A stretch of 64,000 bases of DNA from Dipteris shenzhenensis (Eukaryota > Polypodiophyta > Polypodiopsida > Gleicheniales): assembly GCA_047967505.1 (NCBI GenBank), contig CM106540.1; one strand, given 5' to 3'. The notes below the pieces were generated by a model. That model saw only the letters and a list, made by a program, of their open reading frames with translations. It was not told the DNA's origin and did not search any database. Both the position numbers and the translations under genes were made by a program. Below, piece after piece: positions 35,339-44,719 of the stretch; position 1 is the stretch's first letter, and the number at the start of each line of letters is the position of its first letter.

Positions 35339-37362
35339 AAGCATCAGTGTCCTCGATGATGAAATCTGGGAACGCTCTCCATAACTGGTATACGGATTCC
35401 CAGGTAGCTTCCGATAGAGGCTGACCATGCCATGCAACCAACACCGTGGGTATCTTTCGATTTCGTATTTGCATTGTTCCTCGGTCCAGGATTCTTGTTG
35501 GTTGGCGCCTTGCAATATCCTCTATCTCCTGAAACAAAACCACACCTTCGATTAGTGAGTCACCTGTATGCAAAAATTTCTTTAAGCGCGAAACATGAAA
35601 AACCGGCTGCACCTTACACCCCTGTGGCAATTCTAATTTATAGGCTACACTGCCTATTCTCTTTAGAATTAACCACGGCCCACAGTATCGAGGTGATAAC
35701 TTAGCACACTCTCCTGAAGTCAACGACTTCAAGTGCGAAGGAATTCTGAGAAAAACTTTTTCTCCTTCTTCAAATACTCTTATAGACCGATTTTCATCCG
35801 CATACACCTTGGCTCTATCCATAGCCTGGCGGATATTAGCTCTCGCAAGTGCTAGCATCTCCTGCATCTGAACTACAAAGTTCACGACACTAGGCACTTT
35901 CTGAGGTACTCCAACTATAGTTGGATTGGCTGGCCTATAACCATAGTTCAGCTCAAACGGACTGAACCCAGTAGATGAATGTTTCCTATCATTGTAGGCA
36001 AACTCCAACAATGGCAACCACTTGTCCCATGTATGTTGCCTCAATGACACATATGCCCTCAGCATATCCTCTAAAGTCTGGTTGACTCTCTCCATTTGAC
36101 CATCCATCTCAGGATGATCCCCACTACTCATTCCCAACTCAGTCATTAGTGTCTCAAATACCACTGTCCAAAAATGACCGGTAAATCTAACATCTCTGTC
36201 TGACACTATGGATCTAGGCAATCCATGCAGACGAAATATATGTCTAATAAACAAATCCGCCACTTGCGGGGCACTAACAGACTCTCTAGTCGGAATGAAG
36301 TGAGCCATCTTGGTTAGACGATCAACCACCACAAGGATAGAACTATACCCTCCTTGTGTTGCAGGTAGCCCTACAATAAAGTCCATGGAAATGCTCTCCC
36401 ACTTACTTAGTGGTATTTCCAAGGGCCGTAAAAGTCCGGGTGGCTTCACCCGCTCGGCCTTACTTACCTGACACGAGAAACACCGTGTCACATATTCATG
36501 AATATGCTTTTTCATCCTTGGCCAAAAGAAATCTCGCTTCACGAGATCATAGGTCTTCTCGACACCTGGATGTCCCGCACACGGGCTATCATGGCACTGT
36601 CGAATGACTCTGCCTGAGATCATTCTGACTAGGTACTACAACCTTGCCATTTCTAACTAGCATACCATCCCTTATGGTATATCTTGCATAAGTTTGGCAT
36701 TTTCTGGATGCCAGGTTATCCTTTTCATTTTCCCCGGGTTTTAACACATGAGCTTTAGGCCATAAGCTCTGGACAAACTCGTCCACCTTCTGAGTTTCTC
36801 TGATCTCGGTCATTAGAGCACTCTCTAATACCGTGAAACTCAGGTTGTGCATAATGCGAGACAACGCATCAGCCACCTTATTGTCTTTTCCTCTTCGGTA
36901 CCGAATCGTTAGATTAAACTCCTGCATGAGCTCTGCCCACCTAGCTTGGCGGCCCCTCAAGTCAGGTTGTTTACAAAAATGTTTCAGAGTATCATGATCC
37001 ACATCCACATAAAACTCTGAACCATACAAATAATGCCTCCATGTTTTCAAAGCATGGATAACTGCATACAACTCCAATTCATGAGTTGGCCAATTCCTTT
37101 GAGAGGGAGAAAGCTTCCTGCTTTCAAAGGCTACCGGCCTTCCCTCTTGAAGGAGAACTGCTCCTACCGCAATGCCACTTGCATCGGTTTCTAGGAACAA
37201 CGGTTTCTGGGGATCAACTATTTTTAACACCGCGGTCCTGAGACCACAGCTTGTTTTATGGTGTTAAAACTTTCTTGTTGATTCTATCCCCAAATAAATG
37301 GTACTTTATCTGAGGTCAGATCAGTCAATGGCGATACTATTTCGGAATATCCTTTGATATGC
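35337..37362 (-). pseudogene. Gypsy pol remnant: RT end, RNase H, integrase, chromodomain
   Basis: The RT tail near 37360-37320 reads RRHIKGYSEIVSPLTDL. RNase H follows (37230 down: FLETDASGIAVGAVLLQEGR, then DALSRI). After a frameshift at about 36610 the integrase runs for 428 codons to 35337. It has a zinc-binding H/H/C/C region (CHDSPCAGHPG, CFSCQVSKAE), then the D-D-E core (SMDFIVGLP, VSDRDVRFTG, HPEMDGQMERVNQ). The last 55 or so residues (RILDRGTMQIRNRKIPTVLV, then WESVYQLWRAFPDF) are a chromodomain, which in chromoviruses directs insertion towards particular chromatin. The integrase-chromodomain frame has no stops, so this copy decayed only a little after insertion. Confidence 0.93.
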
Positions 37363-37438
37363 CTTCTATTAAGTGTGAATTTCTCTTGTACCGTCACACA
37401 GCATCGCTGTTTCCACCCTTCCCTCTTCTCTTCCTGTC

Positions 37439-37450
37439 GCTCTGATACCA
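37439..37450 (-). other. Gypsy primer-binding site (tRNA-iMet)
   Basis: The minus strand reads TGGTATCAGAGC three bases inside the 5' LTR, an exact match to the usual plant initiator tRNA-Met site. Confidence 0.9.
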
Positions 37451-37453
37451 AAA

Positions 37454-37927
37454 TATCACAAACCTACTCTATCGTCATCTTTTTCCCTTGGGTTAAATCT
37501 CTGCTCGTCGTCAAAATTATCACGGGCGATGGCTTGCTATATTTCCACCCAGCCTTCTCCCTTGGATAGTTGATTCACAGATCTCTTCGTTATTTCATTC
37601 ATTCCTATCCATGAGACCCTCAATTCCCTAGATAGTTCTCCTTGCCAAATGTCATCATTATAGCCTCTCCACTTGGTGCACCTTTTTACCCCTCTCTTGG
37701 GCACATTAAAATCCACTTGCCCTTGGCATTATTGCACATTTAGGTGCACCTAGGCCTTAGCACTCAGAACTATCTAGTCAATGCCATTCCGCCCTCACCT
37801 AGGACCTTGGCAGTTACTTCTCTTGAACATTTTAATTACGCACATTAACTATTAGAAAAGTTGGTCATCTAAGAGAAAATGCCCACCGATCTATCCGAGG
37901 TCATGCTATCTCGGCTAGAGCATAACA
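37454..37927 (-). repeat. Gypsy 5' LTR
   Basis: This 474-bp copy pairs with 34850-35324. It is followed on the plus strand by the AGAGT target duplication (37928-37932). Confidence 0.95.
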
Positions 37928-38034
37928 AGAGTTGAGCCCTCTAAGTGGTTGGGCAGAAAGGGGGAAAATGAAGAGGAAGGTGGGGAAGAAGAAGAAGATG
38001 ACATGGCATAAATGGGCTCAAGGAGGATCATAGT

Positions 38035-38046
38035 GCTCTGATACCA
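38035..38046 (-). other. copia-2 primer-binding site (tRNA-iMet)
   Basis: The minus strand reads TGGTATCAGAGC immediately inside the 5' LTR that begins (plus strand) at 38047. Confidence 0.9.
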
Positions 38047-38315
38047 TGTTGGAGAAGTGAAAGGAAAGCATGAAGCTGAACACGAAACAAGAGAATGCTT
38101 TTGGAATGAAGAAGGGTGAGGTCCATATGTAGGCACCTATACATGAGCCACCAAGCTCCACAATCATCTCCTCAATCAGCTCCTAGAATCTCTCAATCAG
38201 CCTATGTGGCATCTACCACCACCTAACAGTGCTTATGGGCACCTAACTGTGCTTCTAGCACACACACATAGAACCCAAGGTGTGCTTCGGGCATACACCT
38301 TGAGATATCCCAACA
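38047..38315 (-). repeat. copia-2 5' LTR
   Basis: This 269-bp copy has intact TGTTGG and CCAACA ends. It is followed by CTAAG, the near-match of GTAAG at the left end. Confidence 0.93.
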
Positions 38316-39204
38316 CTAAGGATAGAAATCCTACTAAGCATGAGTAGACTAGAGAGTCTTGAAGCAAGTTGTCATCCAAAAAAGCCTTGACTATCTTACC
38401 TTCTCCATCTGCTTGATTCACTCCAGTAGGGTTTTGTGCTCCTCTCGTTGACGCCCAATGGTGGGAGGTCCTTAGTTTCTTCCTCGCTGGTTGAGGGTAA
38501 TCTTGACTCTCCTGGAGTCTGCCTAGAATCTCTTCTATCTCCTCTTGGGTCTTTTTTGGAAGAGCCTCCACTGGTTGAAGGAGGACTGTCGCCAGTTATT
38601 GCTAGTCTATCTTAGTTGCTTCTTGTTTTATCATTTCACATGGCTCCTCCTTCATCACTTTGAACGAGTGGGTGCATGGAGACACAAATAGGACCTATAC
38701 GTAAAGCTCTTCCTTCACTGCTGTCGGCTACATCCATGCACTGGAGAGATTGAGTAATGTGGGCTTTGTGTAAGTCTCTAGCCACCATGGTCCCATTTGC
38801 ACTAGGAGAGCTAACAAAAGGATGTGATCCTAGGGGGAGATTTAAGAAACCACCTTGTGAGCTGCATGCACATAAGAGGGGTGCACAGCTCCTCCTCCTC
38901 TTCCACTGCGTGAAATTGGGCGAGCTCCATACTAGAAAGGTGGTGCTTCACATTGCTCAACCTGGTTGGACATAAGAGTAGGGAAGCGATGTTTGTCGAA
39001 GATGCTAAAGTGGTCTAGAAGCTGGGGAAAGTGAGCGTCGACGTCACGGGAGAACTCCAACAAGAAGTTAGGCTCAAACAGATGCTGAGGTAAGTCGAAG
39101 GAGATATCTACTGGGTTGATGGGAGTGGCTGAGTATAGGTGTAGGGATCTAACGTCACCCTCAAAACATCCTTTGTCGCTGTCTCCATCATCCTTCGTCT
39201 CCAT
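38316..39204 (-). pseudogene. LINE relic, ORF1 5' part (interrupted by copia-2)
   Basis: On the minus strand a 90-codon open stretch from 39204 (METKDDGDSDKG...FEPNFLLEFSRDVDAHF) is followed by broken coding, then from 38571 by MEALPKKTQEEIEEILGRLQ and GKIVKAFLDDNLLQDSL. The last reading (VYSCLVGFLSL) runs to the LTR and would continue as TYKNLLHSCFLC on the other side at 32641. The assignment to LINE ORF1 rests on that continuity and on the endonuclease start further on. No DUF4283 motif is clear here. Confidence 0.5.
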
Positions 39205-39589
39205 TGAGGTTTTAGTAGATATATTTTCCCAACCACAAAGGTAACAATCATTTGAATAGGTTTGTTTTTTATCTCAAGTATCGTGTCCTACCACCACAAT
39301 ATATGCTTAACCTGGAAGATGATTTTTCTCTCCTCTCCCAAAATGGTTTACCAATGTTGTCCTACAGCAATAAGGTCATCACTTTGGCTTAACAGCTTGG
39401 AGTGTGAGATAACAATAAGGTGAAGCAGGTCATTAGAGGTTTGGATTTGAACATTCCATTTCCGGTGCAAAGCTTGAACTTGTTGACCTACATGTCTCAT
39501 GTATCACAAAAGGCTCCAAGCTAAGGTGTTTTTCACCTATTCAAATATGCATAATGATGCAAATCTGTCAATCACAATAACACATTGCA

Positions 39590-40893
39590 TTCTCACATCA
39601 TGGGAAGGTCCCCCTCCAAGAACCCTATATATCCAGCTTGACAATACTGCAAGAGAAAACAAAAATTAGACATTTCTTGTGTACTTGTGCATGCTTGTGG
39701 ATAAAGGAGTTGTTGATAAGATCAAAGTTCAATTTCTCTTGGTTGGTCATACTCTTGATCAAATAGATCAACTATTTAGTACATTCTCTAAGAAGCTTGG
39801 AAGAAATAATGCATCCACTTTGGAAGAGATGATGGATCTTGTGAAAAAATCTTATACTTCACGGCCTCAAGTTTGTCACTTGAAAGAGACCTACAATTTC
39901 ATGAGATTTATTCAAGGTGGACCATGTGATGAATGGTGCATCAAGAGATCGAAGGACTTGAGCTTTTAGCATCAATTTTCCATAAAGATTAGAGCAGATC
40001 AAATACCATATCTATATGGTAAACAATATGCCTCTTCTTCAAATTGGGTACCCCGGATGGCTTGCAATTTCTATCTTTTGATCCAGTCTGTGAAATTCAT
40101 GCTTCAATGCAAGAACCTCTAGTGATTGAGAGTGAGGTAAAGTAGGCACAAGCTCAAGGAATGGATGTTGACTACCATGATAGGTGCATGTCTGACAAGA
40201 GAGGTTTAATAGAGAAGGCAAAAACGTACTCTATAAGTGCAAACAGTGGAATGTGGTGGAATACTTTCTTTAAAGAACAAGCCCTCATCCTTTAATGGTT
40301 CAAGAGTAAAACTACTACTTTGCACAATGATTTTGTATGGCCAACACCTTATCCTCCTTGTAAACAAGTTGTACAATCTCAAAGTCTATCACTTGAGGTT
40401 AAAGCCTTAATCAACATACCTACACGAGAGATGTATCTTGGTGCACGACGATCTCATCAAAGACATTAAGAGCTCACTAAAATGTGGGCAGGTGCAACTC
40501 TTGCTCAAGAGGACCCTCTTGGGCATCCATTCTAGATTGCAAAAGTGGTAGAAATTCAAAACTCTATGCAACTTCCATTGTTGTGCAATGGCTTAGGACT
40601 ACGCATGCTAATCCATTGAAAGGAACATCTGCTCTGAAAAATAGTTGCATGCGCAAAAAAGAAAAGGGCAAGAAGGGGGTACCAAAAACTAACCACGATT
40701 GGACGTTCTTGATCTTGGAGAAGTAGACATACTTGTTTATGATCTTGGAGAAGTAGACATACGTGTTTATGATTTTCAACTTACAAATGATGGACGCCTA
40801 AGGAAGAAGACAATACATATCCTCTTTGAGAAAGTTCCATCTTATGCGACACATCTTGTTGGATCCTCCTCCTCTAGACTCACACAGTTGTGA
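39590..40893 (+). pseudogene. DUF7869-like protein relic
   Basis: From about 39600 the plus strand reads PPRTLYIQLDNTARENKN, a stop, then VYLCMLVDKGVVDKIKVQFL, LVGHTLDQIDQLFSTFSKKL and YNFMRFIQGG. The words LQLDN...ENKN, VGHTHDQIDQ and FSTFSRKL are, from memory, hallmarks of the DUF7869 domain, a family spread through eukaryotic genomes in multicopy, transposon-like genes. Later pieces (WAGATLAQEDPLGHPF near 40485, then IVVQWLRTTHANPLKG and, after 40760, VYDFQLTNDGRLRKK) could be its C-terminal part. Stops and frameshifts break it, so it is dead. Function of the family is not established, and DNA-transposon origin is my inference. Confidence 0.55.
40711..40770 (+). repeat. 30-bp in-frame tandem duplication
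   Basis: GATCTTGGAGAAGTAGACAT followed by AC-TGTTTAT occurs twice back to back with one difference. It adds ten codons to the DUF7869-like relic (DLGEVDI repeated). Confidence 0.95.
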
Positions 40894-40894
40894 A

Positions 40895-41480
40895 TGGAAG
40901 TAGCACTAGGTCTTCATAGGGATAAATACAATGTTCTTATTGATAGTGTGGAGGAGGATGGATCATCCACTTCTAGATCATTATCAATCATGACAATGAC
41001 CTTGATGATGATGAAGCTGTAAGTGTTGATATAGATGAGAATGCACTTGTAGAGTAAGATGGTTTTTAGTTATGTGGGAATCTCCTAATGTTCATCTTTT
41101 TTCTAGTATCATTACATTAATAAATTGCCCAACTTTTCAATTCCTTTGGTAAAGTTGACAAACTATAAGGACTATGCATTGTGCTTTTAAAAATTTTGTA
41201 AATTTTGACACATTTAAAAATTACTAAGAAAAATACGCTTAAACTTAGAACTTTTTTTTTTGCATATTTTTTTTCCATAGTGATACTGTATAATAGTAAT
41301 TTTAATTATGATAAAAAAAAGTATCAAATTTTGGCTTTTGAAAAAGGAATATTGGATTTAGTTCTCGTTTGGGCACAATGTTACCCATTTTATATGCAAT
41401 AGTGCTAGATGAAAGAGAGCAAGGGGAAGGTAGTCAAAACCATGAACACTCCAAGGCAAGCAATAGCATGCGCGACCACG
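40895..41480. other. AT-rich spacer, nothing recognised
   Basis: No motif, repeat or exon seen. It has homopolymer T and A runs near 41247-41275 and 41312-41320. Confidence 0.5.
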
Positions 41481-41484
41481 GTGT

Positions 41485-42378
41485 GGCTATCAAAGTCGAA
41501 AGCAACATCTCACGTTGTCACAAGTTCCGATAGTTGCCATGGAAACGTGACTACTCTTTAATCAAGAACCGAGGCGAGCAGGTCATTCTTTGTAATGTAG
41601 GACACTGGGAAGTGATAAAAGCTTCAAGGGACAAGGGTGAAGCTGTGCTACAGACTCTGTCAGACATGCAAATGAAGAAGGCCATCAAAAAAGGTAATCC
41701 TACATACTTACTGGTAATCCGGCAGGCAGACAAGGAGGGAGTTGAAGAGTCGACCTAGGATATAGAACATGTACCCCGAGAGGTCCAAGCCTTGCTGTGA
41801 CAATACCAAGACATTATGCCTGAGAATGTTCCAAAGGGGCTACCACCAAAAGGAGGGATTGACCATCAAATTGAGGTCAGACCCACCAACTAAGGCTCCT
41901 TATAAACTTTCTCATGAACAAAATATGGAGCTTAAGAGCCTACTGAAGGAGTTGCTTGAGGCTGGATTTATTCGGCCCTCCAAGTCACCATATGGAGCCC
42001 CTATACTATTCATAAAGAAGAAGGATGGGGACTTGTTGTTGTGTGTAGACTATCAAGGCTCTCAACAAAATAACCATCAAGAACAAGTATCCACTTCCTA
42101 ATATGCGAGACTTATTCTACTCGCTTGTACACGAAAGGTATTTCTCAAAAATTGATCTGAGATCCCGCTACCATCAAATCCGAATTGTAGAAGATGATGT
42201 GACTATGAGGACCAAATATGATTTGAATGACTGGATGGTGCTTGCCTTCGGGCTAACTAACGCTCGTGCAACCTTCTCCACATTGATGACACAAATCTTA
42301 AGAGATGTTTTGGTTGAGTATGTCTTGTTCTACCTTGATGACATCTTGATTTACTACAGGAATTTAAAAGATCATGTG
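41485..42378 (+). pseudogene. Ty3/gypsy relic: protease-RT linker and RT
   Basis: The plus strand first shows SDMQMKKAIKKGNPTYLLVI (from about 41660), a linker upstream of RT. Then come DIMPENVPKGLPPK, the RT entry ELKSLLKELLEAGFIRPSKS and PYGAPILFIKKKDG, and, after a frameshift near 42060, YFSKIDLRSRYHQIRI, LAFGLTNARATFSTLM and the catalytic region VLFYLDDILIYYRNLKDHVQ. The YLDD motif is intact. The reading stops being RT at 42378, where a C-rich repeat begins. It is on the opposite strand from the nested gypsy element and of a different sequence type. No LTR was paired to it. Confidence 0.85.
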
Positions 42379-42379
42379 C

Positions 42380-43065
42380 AACAACCCCCATCCCGCTTTC
42401 GCAAATTCGCCCTGCACACAAACATTGTGCGTGCATGCACAACACACACCTCTGCTTGCACGCATGTGCCCCCCCTCCCCCCTTGCACGCATGCATATCC
42501 ACCTCCCACCCCCATGCCGCCCCCCCTTCCTTTCATGCATGTGCAAAACCCCCTCCCCACCCCCTTCCTTGTGCACATGCCCCCCCCCTCCCTCCCTCTT
42601 CTCTTGCGCAAATGCACAACCCCCCCTCCCCTTGCAAGCATGCACAACACCCCCCACCCCAAACACCACTGGTGCCCCCCCATACACGCATACACCACTA
42701 GTGCCCCCCCATACACGCGTACACAACTCCCCATTGTACGCATGCGTAAGCATCCCCCCCGCGCATGCATGCGCAACAACCCCCGACCCACCCCCCCAAC
42801 ATCGCGCGAGCATGCGCCCCCACATCCCACTCTTGCCTGTATGCACCAACCCGCCTTCCAAAATGTGTGCATTCGTGCCAACTCCCCAGCTAATGTGTGC
42901 ATGCACACCCCCCGCCCTCCCCATGCATGCATGCCCCCCCCTCTGCCCTTGTGCACATGCGCCCCCACCCCCCTTGTGCACATTTGTGAAACCCTCCCCC
43001 CACCTTCCCCCCCTCTTTGCACGCATGCATGATCCCCCCCTCTCTCCTCCCCCCTTGCCACGGTT
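42380..43065. repeat. C-rich repeat with CATGC/ACGCATGC words
   Basis: About 690 bp alternate runs of 4-9 C with purine-pyrimidine words such as TTGCACGCATGCA, GTGCACATG and CATGCATGC. Unit length is variable (roughly 25-50 bp). Long frames are open on both strands only because the repeat lacks stops. Proteins read from it are Pro/His/Cys- or Gly-rich and mean nothing. Runs of G on the minus strand could form G-quadruplexes. Confidence 0.9.
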
Positions 43066-43126
43066 GCTTAGAGCATTTCGTGACGAATGGATCTACCACC
43101 CTGCTTGGTTGCTAGCGACTATTGTT

Positions 43127-43355
43127 GGAAAATTCAACGGTGGGATTGGCCTATCTTAAGTGTTCGGTGCCATCCAATGCAAAGGGAGACATGCAAGCTA
43201 TCTTGGTGAGGTTAGACTTTGGGTGTAAATTCTGACAATGCTTTCCCTTTAATTGATGAGGACATCGATTCTTTTGAGCGGGGTGTTGGAAAAGTCAACG
43301 TTATGATTGACCTATCATGAGTGTTCAGTGCCGTCCAATGCAAAGGGAGACACCA
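43127..43355. repeat. Direct repeat, about 70 bp, two copies
   Basis: TTGGAAAA-TCAACG...GATTG-CCTATC-T-AGTGTTC and CCAATGCAAAGGGAGACA occur at about 43127-43192 and 43286-43354. Confidence 0.85.
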
Positions 43356-43586
43356 TGGTGCCTAACGACCAACTACTATTATATGGCAGATAGTGGTCTC
43401 TCATGTGAGGTTGCGTTCCATGAGGAAAACATCAACGATCGTTTGTGCTCCCTCTTGCTTGTACATACTTTCTATTGCAATCAAGCGTTCTCAAGCGTTC
43501 GTTTGGCACTCCATCTAGTACCATCTTGCAAGTAACGTCTCATGCCGTCTTATGGATTGTGATCTCGTGGTGCATGTTCATGAGCA

Positions 43587-43851
43587 CGCACTGGAAAGCT
43601 AAACATGGGAAGGGACCTGAGTGCACGTGAAAGCGAGGGGAACGGTAAGGACCCCCGCATTCTCCATACCATTGTATAAACTATGCACCATTCGATACCG
43701 TTTCGAAAGGAATTCGGGACGCACTAGAAAGCAAAACATGGTAAGGGGCCTCAGTACACGTGAAAGTGAGGAGAACGGTGAGGACCCTTGCATTCTCCAT
43801 AGCATTGTATAAACTATGAACCGTTCGGTACCATTCTCGAAAGGAATCTGA
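43587..43851. repeat. Tandem duplication, 133-bp unit x2
   Basis: Copies start CGCACT-GAAAGC at 43587 and 43720. Each includes CACGTGAAAG-GAGG-GAACGG and CATTGTATAAACTATG. Divergence is visible, so it is older than the 262-bp duplication downstream. Confidence 0.85.
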
Positions 43852-43946
43852 GACTTGTAGTGAGCTTGAGGAATCCGACATGCTGACCTTGAGCAAAGGC
43901 CACTAGCCAACCAAGGAAACGTGGGCTAGTCAGGACGTTGTGTAGT

Positions 43947-44470
43947 GGAGGATCGTGATGACTCGTGAACTTGTAGACCGAAGAACATGAAGCCTGAGGG
44001 CTTGCCCAATGGGGTATGGTACAGTGGGATAACTATGCGACTAGCCCGTGCTAGAGGTCGTGTTTGGCTAACGCTACACATAAAGGGATTGTGGTATCAA
44101 ATTAGAAGCCAAGGGAGGAAGGATTGGGACTAGACAATGGGTTCGACATGAGGAGCCACAACTTGGAGACTAAGTTCAAGATCCTAGTACCTTACAACTA
44201 CTATTAGCGGAGGGTCATGATGACTCGTGTGAACTTGTAGACCGAAGAACATGAAGGCTGAGGGCTTGCCCAATGGGGTATGGTGCAGTGGGATAACTAG
44301 GCCACCAGCCCGTGCCAAAGGTCGTGTTTGGCTAACGCTATGCATAAAGGGATTGTGGTATCAAATACAAAGCCAAGGGAGGAAGGATTGGGACTAGGCA
44401 ATGGGTTCGACATGAGGAGCCACAACTTGGAGACTAAGTTCAAGACCCTAGTACCTTACAACTACTATTA
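43947..44470. repeat. Tandem duplication, 262-bp unit x2
   Basis: The units 43947-44208 and 44209-44470 share GACCGAAGAACATGAAG, GAGGGCTTGCCCAATGGGGT and CCACAACTTGGAGACTAAG with few differences. Each contains TGGTATCAAAT, which resembles the first part of an initiator tRNA-Met primer-binding site. This could reflect an LTR-element leader, but no LTRs are paired here. Confidence 0.92.
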
Positions 44471-44719
44471 GAATCCCAAAAGTCAACTGTAGAGTTGATT
44501 GCATGAGTCAAGGTTAGAGTTGACCGCCGTGATTGTTTAGTAGAGTTTCTAACCTACCATCCCCTATTATAAGGCTGGTGGGTCATTTGAACCCCTTAGA
44601 GGCGTGGTGCCAACCTCTTGTAAATATGATGAATAAAGATCTATTTGACATATTGGTCTCTCGAGTTTGCACATGCACACACTAGGAGGGTAGGCTCGAG
44701 AGCAAGTACAAGAAGGTTT

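Larger units (their letters stand above)
34850..37927 (-). mobile_element. Ty3/gypsy chromovirus, internally deleted, nested in copia-2
   Basis: LTRs of 475 bp (34850-35324) and 474 bp (37454-37927) differ by five substitutions and one indel by eye. Exact 5-bp AGAGT duplications flank the element. Sense-strand ends are TG...TA rather than TG...CA. Inside the right LTR is a tRNA-iMet primer-binding site, and inside the left LTR a purine tract. The interior holds only the end of RT, RNase H, integrase and a chromodomain. Gag, protease and most of RT are missing between the primer-binding site and about 37362. Integrase before the 3' end plus a chromodomain marks it as a chromovirus. Confidence 0.95.
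32642..38315 (-). mobile_element. Ty1/copia element (copia-2), gag only, hosting a gypsy insertion
   Basis: LTRs of 269 bp (32642-32910 and 38047-38315) are bounded by TGTTGG...CCAACA. They differ at about 8 positions, including the TG of the left copy, now CA. A tRNA-iMet primer-binding site sits inside the right (5') LTR and a purine tract inside the left. Flanks GTAAG (32637-32641) and CTAAG (38316-38320) are a target duplication with one mismatch. Without the nested gypsy element and one copy of its 5-bp duplication it would be about 2.6 kb. It encodes only gag, so it was probably non-autonomous when it inserted into the LINE relic. Confidence 0.92.

Noticed and set aside
36589-36623. Programmed frameshift between gypsy RNase H and integrase
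   Set aside because: The related scrap at 23.4 kb has two extra bases here and reads through, so a 2-bp deletion is the simpler explanation.
42364-43159. Long open frames on both strands (up to 261 codons)
   Set aside because: They are translations of the C-rich repeat, open on both strands in several frames, with meaningless Pro/Cys/His- or Gly-rich products.
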